A program made the translations under genes and the position numbers. A model generated the notes under the pieces. The model saw only the letters and a program-made list of their open reading frames with translations. It ran no database searches and had not been told where the DNA came from. This document shows, one piece after another, positions 46,191-53,480 of a stretch of 64,000 bases of DNA. The DNA is from Desulfosalsimonas propionicica (GTDB taxonomy: Bacteria > Desulfobacterota > Desulfobacteria > Desulfobacterales > Desulfosalsimonadaceae): the NCBI RefSeq assembly GCF_013761005.1, contig NZ_JACDUS010000003.1, positions 310,001-374,000 on the forward strand. The letters run 5' to 3'. The first letter of the stretch is position 1. Every line of letters starts with the position of its first letter.

Positions 46191-46320
46191 GGCAACATCA
46201 GGACTTTGAGCAAACGGATTGTGGCGAAGATAACGTTACTTCAGCGTTACAATAAACAAGGATGTGTTGCCGGACAGGCGCAAAAAACCTTTACCCCAAT
46301 TGGCGCAAATTTTTGTTGCG
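46191..46320 (+). promoter_or_regulatory. Cluster of GCAA/TTGC half-sites upstream of the sigma-54-like promoter
   Basis: GGCAACA (46191-46197), TGTTGCC (46265-46271), GGCGCAA (46277-46283) and CGCAA-N7-TTGCG (46304-46320) form several dyads. They lie about 60-190 bases upstream of the candidate sigma-54 promoter, where enhancer-binding proteins usually bind. A direct repeat CGTTAC lies at 46234 and 46245. The assignment as activator sites is inference. Confidence 0.35.
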
Positions 46321-46376
46321 GAATAATTGTTTGAATTTATAATTTTTTATGAATGCGCCCGGAATGGCAGAAAAAA

Positions 46377-46391
46377 TGGCACAATTATTGA
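46377..46391 (+). promoter_or_regulatory. Candidate sigma-54 (-24/-12) promoter of the thioredoxin-cytochrome operon
   Basis: TGGCAC-AATTA-TTGA matches the consensus TGGCAC-N5-TTGC with correct GG-N10 spacing. The only departure is A for C in the -12 dinucleotide. It sits 35 bases before the thioredoxin ATG, leaving a short leader with GGGAGG. A sigma-54 activator gene is the nearest upstream gene, which raises plausibility. Confidence 0.5.
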
Positions 46392-46425
46392 TTGGATTAT
46401 GGGAAAAACAAAGGGAGGCGCATTC

Positions 46426-46755
46426 ATGGATCCGCAGAAGCTGGAAAGCAGTGAGGATTTCGGTCATGCTACGCAAAAGGGAGTTTGCCTGGTGGATTTC
46501 AATGCACCGTGGTGCGGACCGTGCAAGGCCCAGGCACCCATTGTCGGTCAGATTGCCGATGATTTTGCCGGCCGCGTACGGGTACTGGAAATCAATGTTT
46601 CTGAAAATCGGGAAGTGGCCAAACAATTTGGCATTTACAGCATCCCCACCCTGGTTGTTCTCAAAAATGGCCGGGAACAGGAACGCTTTGTGGGGTTGCA
46701 GCCCAGGGAGATCCTTGCGGGCGCTCTTGAACGTGCCGCGGAAAAAGGAGAGTAA
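46426..46755 (+). CDS. Thioredoxin
   Basis: 109-residue thioredoxin with the active site WCGPC (APWCGPCKAQAP) at about residues 29-33 and the cis-proline region SIPTLVVLKNG near 74-84. It has no signal peptide and is predicted cytosolic. The ATG at 46426 has GGGAGG eight bases upstream; the frame is open further but without a start signal. It ends three bases before the octaheme cytochrome gene and is probably the first gene of the operon. It may supply reducing equivalents to a downstream cytosolic enzyme such as the DsrE or radical SAM protein, since the cytochrome itself is exported. Confidence 0.92.
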   Translation: MDPQKLESSEDFGHATQKGVCLVDFNAPWCGPCKAQAPIVGQIADDFAGRVRVLEINVSENREVAKQFGIYSIPTLVVLKNGREQERFVGLQPREILAGALERAAEKGE

Positions 46756-46758
46756 AAT

Positions 46759-48147
46759 ATGAAAAAGTGGATTTTAGGACTCCTGGCAATGGTCATGTTA
46801 TCGGGTCCGGCCATGGCGGTGGATCACAGCAATTATATCCATGACGATTTTGAATCCGGCCCGGAGGTAACGGAAACCTGCCTGCACTGCCACGCAGAGG
46901 AGGGAAAGGAAGTGCTGGAATCCGCCCATTGGTTGTGGAAAGGGCCTTCGCCCCATGTGGTGGGACTTGAAGAAGGCCGGCAGCTGGGCAAAAGGGATCT
47001 GATGAACAATTACTGAGTCAGCATTGAATCCAATTGGTGCAGGTGCACCAAATGTCACGCCGGGTACGGAAAAGAAGATGATACCTTTGATTTCATGGAT
47101 GATGCGGCTGTGGACTGCCTGGTCTGCCACGACCAGACGGGCAAGTATGCCGGCAGCAAGGGGGAATGCGGGTACACGGATGGTTCCGTGGATCTGCTCA
47201 AAGTCGCCCAAAGCGTGGCCAAGCCCACCCGTTCCAATTGCGGTTCCTGTCATTGGTACGGCGGCGGTGGCAACAATGTAAAACACGGGGACATGGATGC
47301 GGCACTGGCCGACCCTTCCCGGGAGCATGATGTGCACATGGGCGGCATGGATTTTCAGTGCCAGGACTGTCACACCACAGAGAATCACAAAATTGCCGGC
47401 AGAAGCACCACTTCTTCTGTCAGCGAAGGACCCGTGGCGTGTACGGACTGCCATGACAGCCGCCCCCATGACAAGTCTTCTGCAATGCTTTCCAAGCTAA
47501 ACGATCACACTGATGCGGTCTCCTGTGAGGCCTGCCATATTCCGGAATACGCAAAGGATGCACCCACCACCACACTCTGGGACTGGTCCCAGAGCGGCAG
47601 GGAAGACAAGGTCCTGGAAAACAACGGCAAGAAAAAAAGAATTCTGAGCAAGAAAAAAGGGCTGCTGATCCGGGAAAAAAATCTGACCCCGGAATATGAG
47701 TGGTACAATGGCACCCACAAGCGGTATCTCAAGGGAGATCCCATCAACCGGGAGGCCGGCACCCAGATCAATCCGCCCCAGGGAGATATCCATGACCCGG
47801 AAGCCAGGATTACGCCCTACAAGATCATGAAAGGCGTGGAGCCGGCTGATCCGGTCAACGGGCATTTGATCGTGCCCAAACTCTTTGGCGATGGCGGTTA
47901 TTTTGAAACCTATGACTGGGTTGATGCCGCAGAAAAGGGCATGGCCGCGGCGGGACTGGATTTTTCCGGGGAAGTGGTTTTTGTGGAAACCATTATGCAT
48001 TGGCGGCTGAATCATCAGGTAGCCCCCAAGGAGGAGGCCTTTTCCTGCCTGGACTGCCACGGCTGTGACAAAGTGATGGATTTCCGCGCCCTGGGATATG
48101 AAGGTGATCCGGCCGACGTGGGCGGCCGCTCCGCCGGGCGGCAGTGA
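46759..48147 (+). CDS. Octaheme c-type cytochrome (tetrathionate-reductase-like family) with in-frame TGA read as selenocysteine
   Basis: One frame of 462 codons broken only by TGA at 47014-47016 (residue 86). A signal peptide ends at AMA (about residue 20). Eight CxxCH heme motifs are at about 41-45, 96-100, 120-124, 161-165, 201-205, 228-232, 256-260 and 430-434, so one lies before the TGA and seven after. The flanks read RDLMNNY-TGA-VSIESNW. From memory, octaheme tetrathionate reductase-family proteins have NN(F/Y)C-x-S here, so the TGA replaces a conserved cysteine. A SECIS-like hairpin follows at 47034-47051. GGAGAG precedes the ATG. The protein is periplasmic; a role in reducing sulfur or nitrogen oxyanions is inference. 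Confidence 0.85.
47034..47051 (+). promoter_or_regulatory. Candidate bacterial SECIS hairpin
   Basis: TTGGTGC (47034-47040), loop AGGT (47041-47044) and GCACCAA (47045-47051) form a perfect 7-bp stem. The loop begins 25 bases after the TGA, within the 16-37 base window accepted for bacterial SECIS elements, and has G as its second base followed by G and U as in the E. coli fdhF loop. It lies inside the coding sequence, as bacterial SECIS elements do. Confidence 0.75.
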
Positions 48148-48198
48148 TTTTGGTCCGGCATTGGGGATACAAGCAAAACAAGTCCAAAGGAGATGGAT

Positions 48199-48558
48199 AT
48201 GACAAACAATGTGGTGATCAGCCTTTCGTGCGGCACAGACAATCCCAACCGGGCTACCCGGGCCGTGCACCTGGCAACGGTGGCCCACAAGGAAGGAAAG
48301 AATGTAACCCTGTTTTTGCTTGATGAAGCGGTCTATATCGCAAAAAAAGGCCTTGCCGACAATCTGCGGGCAGCCACAGGCGATGTGGCAGATGATCTGA
48401 TCACCTATCTGCAGGCCCACGAAGTGCCAATTCTGGCCTGTACCCCATGTGCAAAAGCCAGGCGGATTGCCGGGGAGGATTTGATCGATGGCGCCCGCTT
48501 GGGTACGGCTGCGGAATTGATTCAATTGTCCTGTGATGCCGCAGTGATCAGTTTGTGA
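48199..48558 (+). CDS. DsrE-family protein
   Basis: 119-residue cytosolic protein of the DsrE/DsrF-like fold. LSCGTDNPNRATRAVHLATVAH near the start and NVTLFLLDEAVYIAKKG are typical; a conserved-type cysteine region, ACTPCAKARRIA, lies at about residues 80-91. DsrE-family proteins transfer or bind sulfur as persulfides, though many lone members are uncharacterised. AAAGGAG lies six bases before the ATG at 48199, so this start is preferred to the ATG at 48193. It follows the cytochrome by 51 bases and overlaps the GTG option of the next gene. Confidence 0.85.
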   Translation: MTNNVVISLSCGTDNPNRATRAVHLATVAHKEGKNVTLFLLDEAVYIAKKGLADNLRAATGDVADDLITYLQAHEVPILACTPCAKARRIAGEDLIDGARLGTAAELIQLSCDAAVISL

Positions 48559-48602
48559 CTTCGGTGCAGGACCCGACCCAAACCTCTCTGGAAAGCGCTG
48601 CC

Positions 48603-49499
48603 ATGGACATCGGTGTTATCACGGTCAGAGACAGTGATTATCCGCCCAACCGGCGGCTTCTGGAAGCCGCGGAAAAGCGGGGTTGCGCCCTGGGCCTTGT
48701 TGATCCGTACCGGGCCGGCCCATGGATTTTCCGGGGACGGCCCGGTATGGGCGGGGCCCTGGCCGGATCTCTGCCGAGGCTGATTCTGCCCCGGCAGGGA
48801 GCGCAGATCGGGGCCTCGAGCCTGACCGTGCTCAGTCAGTTCATGGCCATGAATGTCCCTTTGGTCAACAGAGTGGCCGCCATCCGGACGGCGGCCAACA
48901 AGTTTCTGACCCTCCAGGCCCTTGCCGCCTGCGGGCTGCCGGTGCCCGACACGGTGTTTGCCCACAGTGCCCGGCTGTTTTATGCGGCAATGGAGCATTT
49001 GAACAGCTTTCCCCTGGTGGTCAAAAAACTCAGCAGCAGGCAGGGAAAAGACGTTTTTCTTCTGGAAAACAGCCGGGATGCAGATCAATTCATTATCGGG
49101 CACATGGAAACGGGCCAGGGGCTTTTGCTCCAGGAGTTTATCCCTCCGGCAGGACGCACGGATCTGCGGGTGCTGGTCATCGGGGAAAAAATCGCCGGGG
49201 CCATGGCCCTGGTGCCGGCAGAAGGGGATTTTCGGTCCAACTTTCACGTATCGGGCAGAAGCCGGGCCTTTGAATTGAGCCGGGAAATCGAGCAAATGGC
49301 CCTGGCCGCAGCCCGGGCGGTGGGCCTTGATATTGCGGGTGTGGATATTATTGTCGACAGCCGGGGCGGGGCCAGAGTCATTGAGGTGAATTACTCGCCG
49401 GGTTTCAGAGGGCTTGAGGCTGCAACCGGAGACGATATGGCCGGGCGGATCATTGATTTCTGCCTCACCCGCGCCCGGAAAACGGATAGCGTGTTTTGA
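48603..49499 (+). CDS. RimK-like ATP-grasp ligase
   Basis: 298-residue ATP-grasp protein with the RimK/LysX organisation: VPLVNRVAAIRTAANKFLT, FPLVVKKLSSRQGKDVFLL (ATP-binding lysine), LLLQEFIPPAGRTDLRVLVIG, FRSNFHVSGRSRAF and VDIIVDSRGGARVIEVNYSPGF, whose Glu/Asn bind metal. Such enzymes join a carboxylate to an amine or thiol, often amino acids to a peptide or carrier. A GTG at 48555 overlapping the DsrE stop is open, but the ATG at 48603 has GGAAAG upstream and begins the domain. The end overlaps the PP-loop gene by four bases. The substrate is unknown. Confidence 0.85.
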   Translation: MDIGVITVRDSDYPPNRRLLEAAEKRGCALGLVDPYRAGPWIFRGRPGMGGALAGSLPRLILPRQGAQIGASSLTVLSQFMAMNVPLVNRVAAIRTAANKFLTLQALAACGLPVPDTVFAHSARLFYAAMEHLNSFPLVVKKLSSRQGKDVFLLENSRDADQFIIGHMETGQGLLLQEFIPPAGRTDLRVLVIGEKIAGAMALVPAEGDFRSNFHVSGRSRAFELSREIEQMALAAARAVGLDIAGVDIIVDSRGGARVIEVNYSPGFRGLEAATGDDMAGRIIDFCLTRARKTDSVF

Positions 49500-50629
49500 A
49501 GATTCAAGATCTGGAACTGGAAAAAAAAGACAAGGGGCGCAGGGCCCGGGTCACCGTGGTGTGGGAGGACTGTGATCAGCCGGACAAAGAGATTTTTATC
49601 GAGACCCCGGATCCTTTGGGCAGCAGCCTGAAGGCTGATGCCAATGCCTTTGTCACGGGCTGCATCATACCGGCCCTGCATTTCGGGGAAAGGCGCATTG
49701 CCGTGGACGGCACTGTCTGCCCGTTTCTGATGGAAGGGCTGGCGGCTGTGATGGCCCTGATGCGGGTCTGGACCCGGCAACGGTACAAGCCACTGGCAAT
49801 AGAGCCGGCCGCTATTTTAAAAAGCGCGGACAACGACGGCGAGCCCGGGCGTCACGCCGCAATGTTTTATTCCGGCGGTATTGACTCCATTGCCGCACTT
49901 TGGCGCAACATGGCCCAATACCCGAAATCCCATCCCGCAAGGGTGCGGGACTGTTTTTTTGTGCATGGATTTGATATCGGCGGGGTGCCGGCCCGGGGCA
50001 TGAAATATCACGTGTTTGACCGGGGGGTTGCGGCCATGGAACGGGTTGCGGCCGCAGCCGGGGTCAACACCATTGCCGTGTATACCAATATTCGCCACTT
50101 GTGCGATGACCGGGAGCTGTGGCTTAACCGGTTTTTCGGGGCGGTGCTGGCGGCCGTGGCCCACGGATTTTCCTCCCGGGTCAATCTTTTCTACATTGCT
50201 TCGTCCTATGATTTTGACAATCTGGGTCCGTGCGGCAGCCATCCCATGCTTGATCCCGAGTATTCCAGTTATGCCCTGCGCATACGGCACCGGGACGCGG
50301 ACTTGTCCCGGCTGGATAAGCTGCGCATGGTGACCCGGTGGAAACCGGGCTTTGATAACTTCCGTGTGTGTCTGGCCAATGTGGAGGACCGGCTCAACTG
50401 CGGCCGGTGTGAAAAATGCGTCCGGACCATGACCGGACTGGTGGCCCTTGGGGCCTTGCACAAGACCCGGGCATTTGTGCAAGACGATGTGGTCCCGGAG
50501 ATGTTTGACGCTTTTAAGATCAATATCCGCCACAGGGAACCTTTTTACCTGGAACTGCTGCCCCTGCTCAGGCAGCAGGGCAGGTTCGACCTGGTGGAAA
50601 CCATTGAACGCAAACTGGCGGAAAAATAG
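49496..50629 (+). CDS. QueC-like PP-loop ATP pyrophosphatase family protein
   Basis: 377-residue protein. The PP-loop FYSGGIDSIAAL is at about residues 124-135, and a zinc-type motif Cys292-x9-Cys302-x2-Cys305-x2-Cys308 (NCGRCEKC) resembles the Cx8Cx2Cx2C of QueC. The 120 N-terminal residues form an extra domain not present in QueC. Enzymes of this class adenylate a carboxyl or carbonyl and add nitrogen or sulfur. It is not a standard QueC and no queD, queE or folE gene is here. The start is a TTG overlapping the previous stop (TTGA), without a good ribosome binding site, so the N-terminus is uncertain. Confidence 0.75.
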   Translation: MKIQDLELEKKDKGRRARVTVVWEDCDQPDKEIFIETPDPLGSSLKADANAFVTGCIIPALHFGERRIAVDGTVCPFLMEGLAAVMALMRVWTRQRYKPLAIEPAAILKSADNDGEPGRHAAMFYSGGIDSIAALWRNMAQYPKSHPARVRDCFFVHGFDIGGVPARGMKYHVFDRGVAAMERVAAAAGVNTIAVYTNIRHLCDDRELWLNRFFGAVLAAVAHGFSSRVNLFYIASSYDFDNLGPCGSHPMLDPEYSSYALRIRHRDADLSRLDKLRMVTRWKPGFDNFRVCLANVEDRLNCGRCEKCVRTMTGLVALGALHKTRAFVQDDVVPEMFDAFKINIRHREPFYLELLPLLRQQGRFDLVETIERKLAEK

Positions 50630-50638
50630 GGCTGCGCA

Positions 50639-51892
50639 ATGCATCCGACATTATTTGTACAGTTTCTGAGCCGGTCGCGCCGGGGATGGTGGGACCTGGC
50701 CAACGGATTTTCCGACACCTATGATTTATGCCGCAACCAGGGCGATTTTCACTGGGTGGTCCATGAGCCGGAAGGCGATAAATGGTATCGCGAGGATACC
50801 TACACCTCCCGTCCCCTGCCTGTTGACAAGGGAACGGTTTACATGAGTGTTTCTTATATCAATCATCTTTACCAGGCTTACGTGTGGGCCCGGCAGCATC
50901 CCGGCTTAAAAGTGGTTGCGGGCGGACCGGTGGCTGCTGCCAGAGCCGGGGACCCGGGGGCATGGACACCGCTTTATTTTCAGCTGCGCCCGGATGTGGT
51001 TTTCCCGGATAATTTGACCATCACGGGGTTGAGCGTGGAGCAGTTTTTCGGTGTGCCGGATTTCTCCGGTACATGGAAACTCGATATTCCCCGGGAAATC
51101 GTTGATCCGGGTGCGCCGGTCTATATTTCTTATACCCTGGACAACGGCTGCTACTGGGGACGATGCATTTACTGCAACATCAAGGAGGCGCCAGAGGATC
51201 TGTTCCGCCGCAGAACGCATATGGCATATGAATTTGACCGGCTCGATCATACGGGAAAAAAAATTGTCCGGCTCAACACCGGCTCCATGACCCCGGGCTA
51301 TATCCGGGAAGTGCTGCCCACCCTTCCGGTTGCCGATGACTTGGAATACCGCACTTTCATGCGATGTGCCAGGGCGGAAAACCGCGCTTTGCAAAAGGTG
51401 GTTTCCGGGCATGGCCCGGAACTGCCGGCTCTGACCCTGGGCATCGGGGTGGAGTTCCCCTCTGACCGGATGCTGGCATACATGGACAAGGGTATCACCT
51501 GCGCTGATATATTGGAAACCCTGCGCATCTGCGGGCAGGCCGGCATCCGGGTCAACGGCAACATGATTCTGGGATGGAATAACCTGGAAGAAGAAGATGT
51601 GGAAGCGCTGGAGTGGTTTTTGGCGGAAATGCCGGAAAATGCCATGTCATCGCTTCAGCTGCGCTGGCTCCATGCCCACCCCTATACTTTGATTCACCAG
51701 CAGTACGCAGGTAAGCCTGTTTTTTTGGGGCCCTTTTACCTGGGGTTTAAAGTGGAGATTTCCGGGGCGCAGAAACGTCTCAATCAGGCGGCTGTTGATC
51801 GGATACAGGCCTGGGCCCCCCGAAAAGGGTTTCGCATAGAAGGGCTCAACAACGTGATTGCGCAGTCCGGGAAGGCGGAAAATGCAGTATGA
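50639..51892 (+). CDS. Radical SAM protein with a Cx4Cx2C cluster motif (B12-type-like)
   Basis: 417-residue predicted radical SAM enzyme. The cluster motif is NGCYWGRCIYCN with cysteines at about 171, 176 and 179, a Cx4Cx2C spacing rather than the usual Cx3Cx2C. The NGCYWGxCxxC pattern recalls B12-dependent radical SAM enzymes of RiPP and natural-product pathways. The N-terminal 140 residues have alternating strands and helices with VAGGPVAA, like a degenerate cobalamin-binding fold, but no DxHxxG motif is visible. Later GIGVEFPSDRMLAYMDKG and GIRVNGNMILGWNNLEEED fit the barrel. It lies ten bases after the PP-loop gene. The substrate is unknown. Confidence 0.75.
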   Translation: MHPTLFVQFLSRSRRGWWDLANGFSDTYDLCRNQGDFHWVVHEPEGDKWYREDTYTSRPLPVDKGTVYMSVSYINHLYQAYVWARQHPGLKVVAGGPVAAARAGDPGAWTPLYFQLRPDVVFPDNLTITGLSVEQFFGVPDFSGTWKLDIPREIVDPGAPVYISYTLDNGCYWGRCIYCNIKEAPEDLFRRRTHMAYEFDRLDHTGKKIVRLNTGSMTPGYIREVLPTLPVADDLEYRTFMRCARAENRALQKVVSGHGPELPALTLGIGVEFPSDRMLAYMDKGITCADILETLRICGQAGIRVNGNMILGWNNLEEEDVEALEWFLAEMPENAMSSLQLRWLHAHPYTLIHQQYAGKPVFLGPFYLGFKVEISGAQKRLNQAAVDRIQAWAPRKGFRIEGLNNVIAQSGKAENAV

Positions 51893-53480
51893 GCTGGCAA
51901 ACGGGGAGTTCCCCCGCCTGAAAATTTATTTCCACCTATACTTGCGCAATATTTCGGCCAACCTGCTCGGGTTTGTCATTATCCTTGTACTCAATTTTTT
52001 TACCCCCATGACTTCGGGCTGGGTGGGCCGGACGCTTCTGGAAAACGGCGAGGGGCATTATCTGATCAGTCTGTTTCCCTTTATTCTGATTATTATTGCG
52101 CTGCTCCAGTACCAGGTACAGTGTCCGGTATGTCTTTATCTGACCGCCAGGGCGCAGGGCCAGCCCTGCGAGCAGTACAGCCGCCAATATGTGCAGCGGC
52201 GGATATTGAATCTGCCGCTGATCCTGGCGGCTGCGAACCTGGCGGTTTATATCCTGGTGCCCGCGGCCTTAATCGTTTATTTTCTATTTTTCGGCCACGG
52301 GGCCATGAACGGCAAAATCGCGGCCCTTTTGTTTTTCCGCTCCGTGATGATCGGTCTGATCACCGCAAGCCTTTCCTTTTTCATCGTGGAGAGCTATACC
52401 CGGCATATTTCCATTCCCCTGGTGTTTCCCGACGGCGGGCTCACAGAGGTGCCCGGTGCCTTCCGGGTCAATGTCATGCGCAGAATCCGGCTGCTGAACC
52501 TGGCCGGCACCCTGACACCCATGCTGATTCTGGTGGTGACACTGGCCTTTGTGGTATGGGATGTGATGGGCACCCCGGGGTTTTCCGCCCAACTGGTCCT
52601 GGATATCTTTTTTTTCACCATTGTGCTTTGTGTCATTTTTATTGCCATTGGTTTCCGGCTCAATGTGCTTGTGGGCCGCTCCGTGCGCGAGCCCATTGAT
52701 GGCATGCTCAGGGTGGTGAAAAAGGTGGAGCAGGGCGATTTCTCCCAGCGCATCCGGGTGGTGTCCAATGATGAACTCGGTGAGCTGGCAGAAGCGGGCA
52801 ACCGGATGATCCAGGGGCTAGCCGAGCGGGAGCGGGTGCGCGAATCCTTTGGCCGGTACGTGACCCCGGAAATCCGCGACAAGATCCTCTCCGGTGAAAT
52901 TCCCCTTGACGGTGAAAGAAAGCAGGCCACCATGCTGTTTGCCGATCTGCGGGGATTTAGCAGTTACGTGGAATCCCATTCACCCGAGGAAGTCATTTTG
53001 AGCATGCGGGAATATTTTACCTTCATGGAAAAGGCGGTGCGGGATCACGGCGGACTGGTGCTGCAGTTTGTGGGAGATGAGATCGAGGCGGTGTTCGGAG
53101 TCCCCCTGGAGGTTGCCGATCATGCGGACAAAGCCGTGCATGCGGCCCTGCAGATGCGCCAAAGCCTTACCCGTTTCAATCAGGCCCGGCAGCAGGAAGG
53201 CAAATTGGTTTTCAGGCACGGGGTGGGCATCTGTTCCGGGCCGGTACTGGCGGGAAATACGGGCAGCAAGGATCATCCGGCCTACGGTCTTATCGGTGAT
53301 ACCGTCAACAAGGCGTCCCGAATCCAGGAACTGACCAAGGATTTTTCCTGTGACGTTTTGATTGCCCGGCAGACCCAGGAACTTCTCCAGGGCGGATTTG
53401 ACCTCCGGGCACGCGGTGAACATGCGGTAGAGGGCCATTTTCACAAGGTAGAGGCCTTTGAAGTGATCGCTCATGCGTAA
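51882..53480 (+). CDS. Membrane-anchored class III adenylate/guanylate cyclase with HAMP domain (first of two)
   Basis: 532 residues: about six hydrophobic segments in the first 270 residues (including NLLGFVIILVLNFF and IALLFF-type helices), a HAMP linker (REPIDGMLRVVKKVEQGDFS), then a catalytic domain from about residue 345 with ATMLFADLRGFSSYVE and QFVGDEIEAVFGVP holding the two metal-binding acidic positions. It is therefore likely active, making cAMP or cGMP; specificity was not assigned. The ATG at 51882 overlaps the radical SAM stop and follows an AAGGCGG. The last eight bases overlap the second cyclase. Confidence 0.88.
   Translation: MQYELANGEFPRLKIYFHLYLRNISANLLGFVIILVLNFFTPMTSGWVGRTLLENGEGHYLISLFPFILIIIALLQYQVQCPVCLYLTARAQGQPCEQYSRQYVQRRILNLPLILAAANLAVYILVPAALIVYFLFFGHGAMNGKIAALLFFRSVMIGLITASLSFFIVESYTRHISIPLVFPDGGLTEVPGAFRVNVMRRIRLLNLAGTLTPMLILVVTLAFVVWDVMGTPGFSAQLVLDIFFFTIVLCVIFIAIGFRLNVLVGRSVREPIDGMLRVVKKVEQGDFSQRIRVVSNDELGELAEAGNRMIQGLAERERVRESFGRYVTPEIRDKILSGEIPLDGERKQATMLFADLRGFSSYVESHSPEEVILSMREYFTFMEKAVRDHGGLVLQFVGDEIEAVFGVPLEVADHADKAVHAALQMRQSLTRFNQARQQEGKLVFRHGVGICSGPVLAGNTGSKDHPAYGLIGDTVNKASRIQELTKDFSCDVLIARQTQELLQGGFDLRARGEHAVEGHFHKVEAFEVIAHA

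Noticed and set aside
46160-46425. Cyclic-dinucleotide (GEMM) riboswitch before the cytochrome operon
   Set aside because: GEMM riboswitches do control multiheme cytochromes in some bacteria, but the conserved GEMM core sequences were not found here.
46759-47016. Separate 85-residue monoheme cytochrome followed by a second gene at 47095
   Set aside because: Both parts are in the same frame, the seven downstream heme motifs would lack a signal peptide, and only one TGA with a SECIS-like hairpin separates them. A pseudogene is less likely because no other lesion is present.
49496-50629. QueC (queuosine pathway)
   Set aside because: The PP-loop and cysteine motif are similar, but the protein has a 120-residue extra N-terminus and no queuosine pathway genes are near.
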